A stretch of 64,000 bases of DNA, from contig NZ_JAGKJK010000006.1 of assembly GCF_020329435.1 (NCBI RefSeq), positions 372,001 to 436,000 of the forward strand, in the 5' to 3' direction. A model generated the notes under the pieces. That model was given only the letters and a program-made list of their open reading frames with translations. It searched no databases and was not told the DNA's origin. Of the stretch, positions 7,977 through 17,211 are shown piece by piece. The translations under genes and the position numbers were made by a program. Each line of letters starts with the position of its first letter. Position 1 is the first letter of the stretch. Source of the DNA: Bradyrhizobium hereditatis (GTDB taxonomy: Bacteria; Pseudomonadota; Alphaproteobacteria; Rhizobiales; Xanthobacteraceae).

Positions 7977-9251
7977 TTATTTCTTGAGGCCAGACTTGAT
8001 CCAGACTTCGCTTTTCACGCCGTCGGGTGGGTTCACCTTGTCCGCGGAATAGCGTGCGATATCGACGATCTTGAGTTCACCAGCCTCGACCTTGGTCGTG
8101 CCGACGGCGGCGTCCATGATCGCCTGGTGGCCCTTGCCGAGCGCCATCTTCACCGGCCCACCGGGGCCTTCGAAGGTTAGGTTCTCGAATGCTGCGATGA
8201 TCTTGTCCTGGTCAGGTGCCTCATTGCTGCTGCCCTTGGCCTTCTCGTAGGCCGCCTTCACGCCGAGGATTGCCTGCGTCATCTTGAAGGACGCATAGTT
8301 CGGCGGGATGTGGTAGCGGTCTTGGTAGGTGGTCTTCAGCCAGCGCGCCAGATCAGTGTCCGGTGCGAACGGCCCAAACGGACCACGCGCCCCCAGGATG
8401 GTTCCGTCCGGAATCCGCGTGCCCAGCCTGTTGATGGCCGGTTCGCCGGCCGACAGCACCACCTTGTGCTTCTCGAACAGGCCACGCGGTGCGCCCTGCA
8501 GCACGAGGCCCTCCAGATCGCCGCCCCACATGCTGGAATGGATCACCTCCGCCCCGCTACCGAGAAGCGTGGTGATTTCGGCGCCGAACTGGCCCGCAAA
8601 AAGCTTCGGCATCTGCGAGGTCTTCACCTCGATGCCAGGCTTGAGAGTCTTCATGGCGTTCTCGAAGTCCGCCCAGGAGTCCTGACCCCAGGCATAGTTC
8701 TGATTGAGGCCGGCAATCGATTTTACGTTGGGATTGCGTTCCACCAGATAGAGCGCGACGGACACGTTATCCATCGTGCCGGTTGGACCGGTGCGGAACA
8801 CATATTTATAGCTCGCGTCCTCGAAGATGCGCGGCGTGCCGCAGTCGAAAAGGACGGTGAGCTTCTTCTGCTCCTCGGCAACGGGTGCAATCGCCAGGCA
8901 ATCGCCGCTCGAGATGTAGCCGATCACGATGTCGACCCTTGGCACGAGATTGCGATACTCGGCCACCTGCTTCTGAGGGCCGCCCGCCTCATCGATGATG
9001 ACGAGTTCGATGGGTGTCCCACCGAAGCCCTTCTGCGAATAGGGTGCGGGCACGGTGCCCGCGTTGAGCAACTCCGCCGTCAGCTCGGCGGCGTTGCGCG
9101 CCGGGACACCGAACGGACCGGCGGCCGGACCGGACAGGAACGTAACGATGCCGACCTTGAGTGGTTGCTGCGCCAGCGAAGCCGGCACCGCCAGCAGAAG
9201 GGCGAACGCGGCCAAGCCCGCGCGCAACCCGAAGCTCGATGATGCTCGCAT
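7977..9251 (-). CDS. ABC transporter periplasmic binding protein, HAAT type
   Basis: A 424-residue type I periplasmic binding protein with a Sec signal peptide (hydrophobic LAAFALLLAVPASLA, cleavage about residue 27 before QQPLKVG). The start at 9251 is chosen because GGAGGAGG sits 6 nt upstream; an in-frame ATG 13 codons earlier has no such site. It opens the leftward livHMGF cluster. The body has family marks such as VGIVTFLSGPAAGPFGVPARNA, and it is longer than LivJ/K (about 370), like binding proteins for larger organic acids. The ligand is unknown. Confidence 0.9.
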   Translation of the reverse strand: MRASSSFGLRAGLAAFALLLAVPASLAQQPLKVGIVTFLSGPAAGPFGVPARNAAELTAELLNAGTVPAPYSQKGFGGTPIELVIIDEAGGPQKQVAEYRNLVPRVDIVIGYISSGDCLAIAPVAEEQKKLTVLFDCGTPRIFEDASYKYVFRTGPTGTMDNVSVALYLVERNPNVKSIAGLNQNYAWGQDSWADFENAMKTLKPGIEVKTSQMPKLFAGQFGAEITTLLGSGAEVIHSSMWGGDLEGLVLQGAPRGLFEKHKVVLSAGEPAINRLGTRIPDGTILGARGPFGPFAPDTDLARWLKTTYQDRYHIPPNYASFKMTQAILGVKAAYEKAKGSSNEAPDQDKIIAAFENLTFEGPGGPVKMALGKGHQAIMDAAVGTTKVEAGELKIVDIARYSADKVNPPDGVKSEVWIKSGLKK

Positions 9252-9486
9252 TGGTTTCCTCCTCCCCGTTGTTGGTCTGATTGGATCCATGACCTAGCGG
9301 TCCTTTGTAAGCCATTTTGCTCCGCCTTGAACCTGTTAAGGCCATCCTCGCGCGCTTCAAGGAGTGCGGGTTCCGGTCGTGCAGTAAGTCTCCGAGCTTT
9401 CATTGCCGGGAATAATGGGCGATAATTGAAGGCCGGTTCGCGGCCGGTGCGGCGCGGCATGAATCGGTGTACGGAGGTAGAGGCGG

Positions 9487-9813
9487 ATGCCTGAGCGGAT
9501 GTACAGTTCAGACGGCGATATCGATACTACAAGAGCAAGCGCTCGTCTGGCCGGCCTCGACATCGACATCATTCGCCGGCAATCGCCGAATGGTGATTGG
9601 GAGCAGATATCAATCAACCTGCGGGCAACGCCGTCCTTCGAAGCGTTCGGGTCCTCGTTCGAGGCGGCTAACCCTTTCACGTTTTGGGTGCAGGCCACAC
9701 GATTAATGTGGATGCCGTGGCTCCTCACGGCGCAGACGATGATGCTGCCGGCAGGACGGCCGCGAACGCTGCCGAGCGCCATCCACCCAGAGCAAGAAGG
9801 CGCCGACGGCTAA
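9487..9813 (+). CDS. Small hypothetical protein with a hydrophobic Trp-rich segment
   Basis: A 108-residue protein, family not recognised. It has a good ribosome site (GGAGGTAGAGG) just before the ATG. The N-terminal half is polar; residues about 68-90 form a hydrophobic, Trp/Met-rich stretch (FWVQATRLMWMPWLLTAQTMMLP) that could be one amphipathic or membrane-associated helix. Its stop overlaps the stop region of the convergent DUF2905 gene by 4 bp. Composition and the clean Shine-Dalgarno site argue for a real gene. Confidence 0.6.
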   Translation: MPERMYSSDGDIDTTRASARLAGLDIDIIRRQSPNGDWEQISINLRATPSFEAFGSSFEAANPFTFWVQATRLMWMPWLLTAQTMMLPAGRPRTLPSAIHPEQEGADG

Positions 9814-10016
9814 CGGTTCGCGAGCCAAAGGATCAGGGAAAGAATCACGCTGACCAGCAGCGATGTTGCGAGCGGAATATAAACGCGGAAGTTGTCGCGC
9901 TCGATAACAAAGTCGCCGGGCAAGCGGCCCAAGCCGACCTTGTTGATCACTGGCCATAGCAGTCCAAGCGCAACGAGCGACAAGCCGAAGATGATGAGGA
10001 GACGCGAAATCGACAT
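9810..10016 (-). CDS. DUF2905-family small membrane protein
   Basis: A 68-residue protein with two membrane helices (residues 5-25 and about 47-66) around the conserved loop GRLPGDFVIERDNFRVYIP, the hallmark of DUF2905. The start at 10016 is the ATG that gives exactly the family length. An in-frame extension upstream to 10265 has no family match and is left out. Function is unknown; members are widespread single-gene inner-membrane proteins. The neighbours, a transport operon and a two-component system, give no functional hint. Confidence 0.85.
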   Translation of the reverse strand: MSISRLLIIFGLSLVALGLLWPVINKVGLGRLPGDFVIERDNFRVYIPLATSLLVSVILSLILWLANR

Positions 10017-10261
10017 TGCGCCGAGCCTACGATCACAGTGGGCGAGCCGATTGAGGGAGCAAGCGGATTTGACGTGCTGCTGTGACCGCGGTCCGTTGCA
10101 CGGCTCCGATAGGCCAGTATAGCGATTTCGAGCGAAGTGGACACCCGCACTTGGCAAGCTGACACTACGATTGTGCCGTTTACGGATTTTCGGTTGCCGG
10201 CTCGTATACGGGTCAGATGAAGGTGGCGCTGCACCAGATCGCGCCGAGGCGCAGCGCGCCC

Positions 10262-11770
10262 TCAAGCGGAGATGCTGCGCGGGGCCGGTTCGAGAGCGTT
10301 GATAACATCCTTCGCTGCTGCGGCCGTGATCGGTCGGCCGACGGGAGGGGGTGCGCCTTCCTGCGCCGGCAGGCTGATGACCGCGTGCAGTCCCTTCGGC
10401 TTGTTGGTCAAAACTATGTCTCCGCCGTGGTGGCGGACAATGCTCCGCGCAATGGAAAGGCCGAGACCGACGCCTCCCGTTTCGCGATTTCGCGAATTCT
10501 CCATCCGGAAAAATGGCGTAAAAACCTGCTCGCGGGCGTTGTCGGGAATACCGGGTCCATCATCCGAGACGATGATTTCGATAGTATCTGCGCGCCTCTC
10601 CACGCTGACGCGCGCCCGCTCGCCATAACGGATGGCATTCTCGACGAGGTTTCGGCACGCGCGGCGGAGTGCATCTGGCCGGCAGCTGTAGCCGATCTTC
10701 TGTCCGTTCGAGAACGAGACGTCATGACCGAGTTCGGCGAGATCGTCGCAGAGACTTTCCACGAGAGCCGTGAGGTCCACGGCGCGGGTATTCTCCACGG
10801 TTGAATCTTGGCGGGCGAAAGCGAGGGTAGCCTCTGTCATTGTCTGGATTTCGGTAATGGTAGAAAGCATTTTTTCGCGGACTTCCTCGTCGCGCACGAA
10901 TTCGGCACGCAAACGGAGCGAGGTCAGAGGTGTGCGCAGATCATGACCGATCGCGGCGAGCATCTTGGTGCGGTCGTCGACGAAACGGTGCAGGCGCGCT
11001 TGCATGCGATTGAATGCCTCGGCGGTGCGTCGGATATCGTCGGGGCCGGTTTCCGGCAGCGGCACGATCTCCTGGCCACGGCCAAGGGCCTCGGCCGCTA
11101 CGGCGAGGCGGCGCAAGGGTCGCGCAATGCCGCGTGCGGCAAACACGGCAATAATGGACAACGACAGCGCCGAAAGGCCGAGCGCCAGAGTGGATTTGGA
11201 GGTCCAAAAGCCGTCCTGCGCGGGTTTGGCAAATGCGGTGTTCAACCACGCCCCGTTCGCCAACTGAACGGCCAGACCCATGCCAGTGGTGTCATCGAGA
11301 TAAAGAAACTTCGCCGGCCGGGAAAGCGGCCAGGCTTCCGGTTTCAGGTCGATCCACTGTGAGGAGGTGGCGCTGCTGCTCTTGGCTGTGTTTCGGGTGA
11401 AGTCCGGTCTCACCTCGGCGGGCACATTGTGGCCGGGAAAGGATACGCGCGGCAATGGCTGCGCCAGGCGCTCCCATGCCTCCTCTCGCCACGCCGAGGC
11501 GTCCTTCAGGCCGTTCGTCGATATCCAATATCTCGCCGAACTGGTGTTGCTGGCATTGAGGATGTCGGTCTGCAGCGACTGAGGGGTCGCTTCCAGGACC
11601 CGGGCGAGCGATGCACACCGGCTGAATATCTCGCCCTTGGCGGCCTTCCGGATCGCCTGCCCGTGCTCATCCCAGGAAATGAAGAACACGACTGCTTGCG
11701 ACAGCGCGAGGGACAGCAGCGTGAAGCAGATGAAGCGGGCTGCAAGACTGCGCGTCCACAAGCTCATCAT
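10262..11770 (-). CDS. Membrane sensor histidine kinase (EnvZ-like)
   Basis: A 502-residue sensor kinase. A transmembrane helix near residues 10-31 and another near 193-212 bracket a periplasmic sensor of about 160 residues. A HAMP linker follows (GIARPLRRLAVAAEALGRG), then the H-box AAIGHDLRTPLTSLRLRAEF near 270-290, the N-box NLVENAIRYG, the G1 box DDGPGIP and the G2 box GGVGLGLSIARSIV. All catalytic boxes are intact. Its start overlaps the stop of the upstream response-regulator gene by 4 bp, so they form a cognate pair. The sensed signal is unknown. Confidence 0.92.
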   Translation of the reverse strand: MMSLWTRSLAARFICFTLLSLALSQAVVFFISWDEHGQAIRKAAKGEIFSRCASLARVLEATPQSLQTDILNASNTSSARYWISTNGLKDASAWREEAWERLAQPLPRVSFPGHNVPAEVRPDFTRNTAKSSSATSSQWIDLKPEAWPLSRPAKFLYLDDTTGMGLAVQLANGAWLNTAFAKPAQDGFWTSKSTLALGLSALSLSIIAVFAARGIARPLRRLAVAAEALGRGQEIVPLPETGPDDIRRTAEAFNRMQARLHRFVDDRTKMLAAIGHDLRTPLTSLRLRAEFVRDEEVREKMLSTITEIQTMTEATLAFARQDSTVENTRAVDLTALVESLCDDLAELGHDVSFSNGQKIGYSCRPDALRRACRNLVENAIRYGERARVSVERRADTIEIIVSDDGPGIPDNAREQVFTPFFRMENSRNRETGGVGLGLSIARSIVRHHGGDIVLTNKPKGLHAVISLPAQEGAPPPVGRPITAAAAKDVINALEPAPRSISA

Positions 11771-12486
11771 GGCTGCCCAACCTCTGCGACGAGGCTGTAT
11801 CCACCACCCCAGTGCGTCTTGATCAAGGTAGGTACTTTCGGATCGGCCTCGATCTTCTTCCGCAAGCGGCTGACCTGATTGTCGATGCTCCGGTCGAACG
11901 GATCGGCATCTCGGCCGACGGTGAGGTCAAGGAGCTGATTGCGGCTGAGTACCAGGCCCGGGTGATCGAGAAATGCGCACAAGAGACGGAACTCCGCCGT
12001 GCTGAGCGGCACAGCAACGCCGTCGTCTCCCAGCAACTCGCGCCGATTGACGTCAAAGGTCCACCGATCAAAACGTACAATCTTGCTCGCGAGCCGGCCC
12101 TTCTGCGGCGGCAGGCTTTGCACTCGTCGAAGCACCGCCTTGATGCGGGCGAGGAGTTCGCGGGGATTGAATGGCTTGGTCACGTAGTCATCTGCGCCCA
12201 CTTCCAGACCGACGATGCGATCGGTCTCCTCCGCCATGGCAGTCAGCAGGATAACAGGAAGATCCGTGGTGCTGCGCAGATGGCGGCAGAGGGACAATCC
12301 GTCCTCGCCTGGTATCATGATGTCGAGAACCACCAGGTCCGGAGCACTTCGCTCGAGCAAACGGCGCAGTGCGACAGCACTCTCCGCAAGGCTGATGCGG
12401 TAGCCATGCTGCATCAAGTATTTGCCGACCAGGTCGCGGATGTCACGATGATCGTCCACGACGGCGATGTGCGGTGCTGAGTCCAT
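11767..12486 (-). CDS. OmpR-family response regulator
   Basis: A 239-residue two-component response regulator. The receiver domain (1-120) has the acidic pocket VVDDHRD, the phospho-acceptor Asp in LVVLDIMIPGEDG near residue 55 and the conserved Lys in YVTKPFNPREL. The C-terminal winged helix (about 140-235) carries PLSTAEFRLLCAFLDHPG and VSRLRKKIEADP...GGGYSL, typical of OmpR/PhoB. The ATG at 12486 is chosen over one 14 codons upstream because the receiver fold starts right after it and ACGGAG precedes it. It is translated first in the pair with the kinase gene. Confidence 0.92.
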   Translation of the reverse strand: MDSAPHIAVVDDHRDIRDLVGKYLMQHGYRISLAESAVALRRLLERSAPDLVVLDIMIPGEDGLSLCRHLRSTTDLPVILLTAMAEETDRIVGLEVGADDYVTKPFNPRELLARIKAVLRRVQSLPPQKGRLASKIVRFDRWTFDVNRRELLGDDGVAVPLSTAEFRLLCAFLDHPGLVLSRNQLLDLTVGRDADPFDRSIDNQVSRLRKKIEADPKVPTLIKTHWGGGYSLVAEVGQP

Positions 12487-13095
12487 CCGATTGCTCCGTT
12501 CCGCATCATACTGAAGTCCGCCACCCAACCCATCGGAAAAGTGTAACAGAATGTATCGGCCGCGTGCATGGCCACCAGGATTTGATTCAATTGGGAACCC
12601 GCATTGAACGCAAGGTGATTGAAGAGCAGCTGACGGGAGCCGGCGTCAGGTAAAGATGGCCCAACCTGTCGCGAACTATGCAATGCAGCATCCTTGAGAC
12701 AGATCGCGACAATCTCCGGTAGCGGTCGGCAAAGTTCTGCGACAACCGGACCGCATCGTGCGCGTGCTCAACGAAGCAGGAGCGTTGCATGTGCACGATG
12801 GCCGCCGTTTCTCGCGGGGTAGTTCTGGAAATCTCGGGAGGCTCATCAGCCGGGAACGATGATGGCGACATCACGAAAGGACGGCTTCTTCGCAGAGCCG
12901 CATTTCGGATAAGCTGCCTGCTCGTTCTCGTGTTGCGGAATGCCTCGACTTCGGCCACGCCCGTTGACTTGACGCAGGGTGCAAGTCGCATGGCCATTTC
13001 GCGTGTCGTGACGGACGGCGACTGTTGGACGCCTGCCATGTTACGCGGTATCAAGGCGGTCAGACCCGCCGCGCATCGAAGGATACTGCCGCGCA
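12487..13095. other. 609-bp intergenic region, nothing recognised
   Basis: Lies between the divergent response-regulator and phosphoesterase genes and must hold the promoters of both. Open frames exist on both strands, but none has a ribosome site, a recognisable domain or convincing composition, so no gene is called. Confidence 0.4.
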
Positions 13096-13563
13096 GTGCT
13101 GAGGATTGGCATCATCTCGGATACCCACGGGCTCCTGCGGCCCGAGGCTGAGCAGGAACTTGCCGGGGTGGCGCACATTATTCACGCTGGTGACATCGGT
13201 CGGGCGGAGGTCCTCGTCAGGCTCCGTCGGATCGCGCCTGTCACTGCCATCAGAGGAAACATCGATGCCGGCGCCTGGGCGGAACACTATCCCGATACTC
13301 TGACGGTAAGGCTCGGCGATCGGTCCTTCTATGTCTTGCACGACCTTCAGCAACTGCAGATCGATCCAGCAGCTTGCGGAATTGATGTCGTCGTTTCCGG
13401 CCACTCGCATCGACCGCGGATCGAAACGATTGACGGTGTACTCTTTCTAAATCCTGGAAGTGCCGGGCCACGGCGTTTCAAGCTGCCTATCACGTTGGCT
13501 ACTTTGGAGCTAACCTCAAGTGACCTTCGGCCGGTCATTCACGACCTTAGTCGCGCCGAGTGA
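13096..13563 (+). CDS. YfcE/MJ0936-type metallophosphoesterase
   Basis: A 155-residue calcineurin-like phosphoesterase of the small YfcE type. The metal-binding motifs are in order: SDTHG near residue 8, HAGDIG near 30, RGNID near 54, VSGHSHRP near 100 and the terminal NPGSAGPRR. It starts at a GTG, giving the usual MLRIGIISDTHG N-terminus. Such enzymes hydrolyse phosphodiesters; the physiological substrate is unknown. No operon partner is evident. Confidence 0.88.
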   Translation: MLRIGIISDTHGLLRPEAEQELAGVAHIIHAGDIGRAEVLVRLRRIAPVTAIRGNIDAGAWAEHYPDTLTVRLGDRSFYVLHDLQQLQIDPAACGIDVVVSGHSHRPRIETIDGVLFLNPGSAGPRRFKLPITLATLELTSSDLRPVIHDLSRAE

Positions 13564-13601
13564 TTTGGACGAGCCTCGACGGGACGCTCAGCCGTGTCCT
13601 C

Positions 13602-13760
13602 TCAGAGCAACGCGAACAGATCGCTGATAGTTTTACCTTCTTTCAGTTTCCGTGCCGACATCCAGTTGGTCCAGATACCGGCGAAGCAGGCGAGGGGACG
13701 CGCCCCGTCGATTGCGAAGCAGATGTCGCCGCCTTGGCGGTTAAATTTCTGAAGAAGTTG
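13602..13760 (-). pseudogene. Remnant of an SRAP (YedK/HMCES-like) SOS-response peptidase gene
   Basis: A reverse-strand frame encodes FAIDGARPLACFAGIWTNW followed by SARKLKEGKTISDLFALL, which matches the mid-to-late part of SOS response-associated peptidases (typically GRPLAFFAGIWTxWTSVRKxKEG). The frame stops right after, where the family continues with the HPKAMPVIL active-site segment. The N-terminal Cys2 and most of the protein are absent, so only a fragment of roughly 50 codons survives. It sits in a 388-bp stretch between the phosphoesterase gene and the next small gene; nothing else is recognised there. Confidence 0.55.
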
Positions 13761-13951
13761 AATGATATAGCGCAACGGTTTTCGGTCCCCGAGCCCATTG
13801 AGCCCAGTGCTTGCTAGCGACCTTGCGGATGTTGGTAGCTCCATCGTCTGGCTCCGGCGTCTTCCAATCGGAATGTTCTTCTCTTGAAAATCCGTCAGGT
13901 CGGTCAGATACTGGTGGGTCCTTGGCTATCATCCATCCGAGGAGGAAGATC

Positions 13952-14173
13952 ATGGCGATCCAGATCGTGATGAACCGCACCGGCGACAGCCGTCACTCTT
14001 TCAACCCCCACGACGTACGGGAAGTGGCGAAGGCGGAGCAGCGGTTCTATGAATTGACGAAGGCTGGCTTCACCGCCGCGGTCAGGCGAGGCCCCGATCA
14101 GGTCTCGCAGATCCGATCGTTCGACCCCACTGCGGAAGAAACCCTCTTTTTCCCCAGATTGGTCGGCGGGTAG
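13952..14173 (+). CDS. Small conserved-type hypothetical protein (first of a pair)
   Basis: A 73-residue soluble protein with an excellent ribosome site (GGAGGAAG ending 3 nt before the ATG). The sequence runs GDSRHSFNPHDVREVAKAEQRF...GFTAAVRR...RSFDPTAEETLFFPRLVGG, a compact pattern that ends with the likely conserved FDPTAEETLFFPRL. I recall similar small proteins in rhizobial genomes beside a gene like the next one, but no function. Only 5 bp separate it from the 140-residue gene downstream, so they are co-transcribed. Confidence 0.65.
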   Translation: MAIQIVMNRTGDSRHSFNPHDVREVAKAEQRFYELTKAGFTAAVRRGPDQVSQIRSFDPTAEETLFFPRLVGG

Positions 14174-14178
14174 TCACC

Positions 14179-14601
14179 ATGTTCGGTTTTCGGCGGTTGC
14201 CGCCGGGCGGCCGCTCCCGGGTGAGAGCGGCGCGCAGTCTCTTCATCACGCACGGCGCCGAGAGCACGCCAGAAGGCCGGTCGCTGCGGCTTCTGCGGAG
14301 ATGGCTATCGCCCGCGCAGCGGGAGCAGTTCGCCAAGAGGGGCTACTTCGAAGTCGTCGGAAGCGACAGCGGAAAGCGGTACAGAATCCACGCCGGGGCC
14401 TCGGTGAACGTCTGCGAGATCGACGAAAGAGGTCGCCTGCAGGAGGGGCTGTGTTTCATGCCGATCGGCGCGCTTCCGATCGGAGATGTCATGCTCGCCC
14501 AGAAGATCGCGCTCGAGACATGCGAGGACAAGGCGCGCGCCGTGGCACGCCGGTTCACTCCGAACGGCTTCCATTTCAGACAAAGCCGACCTCTCGGCTA
14601 G
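14179..14601 (+). CDS. Conserved-type hypothetical protein (second of a pair)
   Basis: A 140-residue protein that begins 5 bp after the previous stop. Its core reads LRRWLSPAQREQFAKRGYF, then GSDSGKRYRI, a short strand-rich part, CFMPIGALPIGDVMLAQKIALET and ARAVARRF. The region from the SPAQREQF helix to the end looks well formed, an alpha/beta domain of about 110 residues. The first 30 residues are basic and may be dispensable. The function is not known to me; the constant pairing with the small gene upstream would suggest they act together. Confidence 0.65.
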   Translation: MFGFRRLPPGGRSRVRAARSLFITHGAESTPEGRSLRLLRRWLSPAQREQFAKRGYFEVVGSDSGKRYRIHAGASVNVCEIDERGRLQEGLCFMPIGALPIGDVMLAQKIALETCEDKARAVARRFTPNGFHFRQSRPLG

Positions 14602-15035
14602 CGCCGCCGGCCTCATCTTGCGACGGAGCCATTCGATGCCGACTTCCGCTGCGGCTTCGACATCGTCCCCGACGTGGCCTGACGAACGCAAGCCGTGAAA
14701 GCTGCAAGCTCTTGAAGATCGCCGGTGGCTGCGCGATAATCTGCCTGCTGGACCGCGCGTCGCTCCGCAGTCCGCGCGAGGATGCCGGAGGCATCTGGTA
14801 GAGGCCTTAGCCGCCGATCTGCTCGGCCCCACGCCTCACGTTCCGACCTCATGCGACTGCTGCGCCTCAGCGCTGTCCGGACGCAAGGGCTCGTTATGAC
14901 TTTGCAGCTTGGCACGCCGGCCGCGGCGGTGGCCTCCGCTTGACCGTCGCGGCCACCGACCACCAAACCGTCCCCGACGCCTTAGGACGAGTGGTGGATC
15001 GAGGAGTCAACCCGTTGGTCGAGGGAGGATATGCC
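14602..15035. other. 434-bp intergenic region, nothing recognised
   Basis: Upstream of the amidase gene. The amidase frame is open to 14940, but that part lacks a ribosome site and family similarity. No hairpin, repeat or further gene is seen. Confidence 0.4.
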
Positions 15036-16691
15036 ATGAGAGCATCGCCAAACTATTCGCGTCGCCGCTTCCTTCATGCCGGCACGGCTGGTGTGGCGGC
15101 AACCGTTGTCGCCGCAACGACAACTTCCGCTCGTGCGGCCGCCGAGTCGGGCATGCAAGCGCCACCGCCGACGGTGACGGCTCCGCGGATTCTGCGCAAG
15201 CCGCCGCTGCCTGAATTGGGGCGCATCGCCAGATCTTACAATTTGGATCTCAGCCGCGACGATTTGATGTCGTTCCGCAACCTCATGGACGGTGTGCTTG
15301 CGTCATACCGTCGCCTGGACCAGTTCGCGGAGCCGACATTGGCGGTGAAGTACCCGCGGGACGCGGGATTCCGTCCACCCGCCTCAGATAATCGGCTCAA
15401 CGCTTGGTACTGGAGGTGCTCGGTTAAAGGCGCAGCGTCGGGGCCTCTCGCGGGCAAGAAAATCGCGATCAAAGACAATGTGTGCGTCGCCGGGATTCCC
15501 ATGATGAACGGCTCCAACGTGTTGGAGGGTTACGTCCCTGACGTGGACGCGACCATTGTGACCCGCATCCTCGATGCCGGTGGGGAGATCGTCGGCAAGG
15601 CCGTGTGTGAGCATCTTTGCTTCTCGGGCGGCAGCCATACCTCCGACACTGGGCCCGTGCTCAATCCGCACGATCCGAAGCGATCTGCCGGAGGCTCCTC
15701 CAGCGGCAGCGCGGCGCTCGTCGCCGCCGGCGAGTGCGACATGGCCATCGGCGGCGACCAGGGAGGGTCGATCCGAATTCCCAGCTCTTTCTGCGGAGCG
15801 GTTGGCCACAAGCCCACGCACGGACTTGTGCCATACACAGGTGTCTTTCCGATTGAATTAACGCTCGATCATACCGGACCCATTGCCCGTACCGCCGGCG
15901 ATGCCGCCCGGCTTCTCGAGGTGCTCGCCGGACCCGATGGCCTCGACCCACGCCAACCAGCGGGACTGCGTACGGAAGCCTATACCAAGCAACTCACCGG
16001 AGACGCCCGCGGCCTAAAGATCGGGATCGTCAAGGAGGGGTTTGGCTGGCCCAATTCCGAGCCCGATGTCGATGCCATGGTACGCGAGGCGGCACAGCGC
16101 TTGACGCGAGCAGGAGGGACTGTGAGCGAGGTATCGATCCCCCTGCACCGTGACGGCATCCACATCTGGAACGCTATTGCCGTCGAGGGCGCCACCGCGT
16201 TGATGGTCGCGGGCAACAGCATGGGTACCAACTGGAAAGGGCACTACACAACTTCGCTTTTGGACTTCTACGGCCGGAGCCGACGGGTGCGCGCCAACGA
16301 TCTTTCGGAGACCGTCAAGCTCGTCGTCCTGCTCGGCCAGTACATGCAGGACAATTACCAGGGCCGCTATTACGCCAAGGCCCAAAACCTCGCGCGCGTT
16401 CTACGCGCCGCCTACGACGAGCAACTTAAACAAGTCGATCTTCTGCTCATGCCTACGTTACCGTTGAAAGCCACGCTACTCCCGGCCCCGAATGCGAGCC
16501 GCGAGGACTACGTTGCGCGAGCACTCGAGATGATTTCCAACACGTGCCCGTTCGACGTTACTGGCCATCCTGCCGCCACGGTTCCGGCAGGCATGTCGGC
16601 AGGGCTTCCGGTTGGCATGATGCTGGTCGGACGCCACTGGGAGGACGGCACGGTGTTGCGTGCGGCTGACGCGTTCCAGATCGTCGGGTAG
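15036..16691 (+). CDS. Tat-exported amidase-signature enzyme
   Basis: A 551-residue amidase of the amidase signature family (GatA/AtzF type). The N-terminus SRRRFLHAGTAG is a twin-arginine signal with cleavage near ARA-A at about residue 33, so it should work in the periplasm. The Ser-cisSer-Lys triad is visible: Lys in KKIAIKDNVCVAG, cis-Ser in AGGSSSGSAAL and the nucleophile Ser in GGDQGGSIRIPSS. The ATG at 15036 is chosen because GGGAGGAT lies just upstream and the Tat signal starts there. It would hydrolyse an amide to acid plus ammonia or amine; the substrate is unknown. Confidence 0.9.
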   Translation: MRASPNYSRRRFLHAGTAGVAATVVAATTTSARAAAESGMQAPPPTVTAPRILRKPPLPELGRIARSYNLDLSRDDLMSFRNLMDGVLASYRRLDQFAEPTLAVKYPRDAGFRPPASDNRLNAWYWRCSVKGAASGPLAGKKIAIKDNVCVAGIPMMNGSNVLEGYVPDVDATIVTRILDAGGEIVGKAVCEHLCFSGGSHTSDTGPVLNPHDPKRSAGGSSSGSAALVAAGECDMAIGGDQGGSIRIPSSFCGAVGHKPTHGLVPYTGVFPIELTLDHTGPIARTAGDAARLLEVLAGPDGLDPRQPAGLRTEAYTKQLTGDARGLKIGIVKEGFGWPNSEPDVDAMVREAAQRLTRAGGTVSEVSIPLHRDGIHIWNAIAVEGATALMVAGNSMGTNWKGHYTTSLLDFYGRSRRVRANDLSETVKLVVLLGQYMQDNYQGRYYAKAQNLARVLRAAYDEQLKQVDLLLMPTLPLKATLLPAPNASREDYVARALEMISNTCPFDVTGHPAATVPAGMSAGLPVGMMLVGRHWEDGTVLRAADAFQIVG

Positions 16692-16854
16692 ACGGCAGGA
16701 GCGAATTGCCGGCTAACGGCACCGCCGGGTCCAAGGTTCGCAAAACAGGAGGCCCGCAAGCCGGCGAGCGACGCGGGCTGCCCTGACATCGATGCCTGGC
16801 TCGTCTGCCGACGCGGAGTTGGGGTCTTGTGCGGGGATCATGAGGAGGTCAGCC

Positions 16855-17211
16855 ATGGAGATCGAACGCACTACATTCGGCACCATCACGATTGACGGAA
16901 AAACTTATGAACACGACGTGATCGTCCGTCTGTCCGGCGAAGTGGCAAAGCGGAAGAAGAAGTTGTCGAAGAAGTACTACGGCACCTCGCATGTCCTCTC
17001 GAAGGACGAAGCGAAATTCGTCTTTGAGGATGGATGCGAGCAGCTAATCCTTGGCTCGGGCCAGATGGGCAATGTGCATCTGTCGCCGGAAGCAGAGGCG
17101 TATTTTGCGAAAAAGGGTTGCGTGGTCGTGTTGCAGCCGACCCCTGAGGCGATCCATACGTTCAACAGCTCGCGCGCGAAGAAGATCGGCCTTTTTCACG
17201 TTACCTGCTGA
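16855..17211 (+). CDS. Mth938-like domain protein (NDUFAF3 family)
   Basis: A 118-residue single-domain protein of the Mth938 fold. Typical features are GTITIDGKTYEHDVIV at the start, GTSHVLSKDEAKFVFEDG in the middle, LILGSGQMGNVHLSPEAEAYFAKKG and TPEAIHTFNSSRAKKIGLFHVTC at the end. AGGAGGT lies 8 nt before the ATG at 16855. In mitochondria the relative NDUFAF3 helps assemble complex I; the role of stand-alone bacterial members is not settled. No respiratory genes are nearby. Confidence 0.82.
   Translation: MEIERTTFGTITIDGKTYEHDVIVRLSGEVAKRKKKLSKKYYGTSHVLSKDEAKFVFEDGCEQLILGSGQMGNVHLSPEAEAYFAKKGCVVVLQPTPEAIHTFNSSRAKKIGLFHVTC

Noticed and set aside
12587-13151. Overlapping frames of 120-155 residues on both strands
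   Set aside because: No ribosome site, no recognised domain, and Arg/Ser-rich composition typical of shadow frames in GC-rich DNA.
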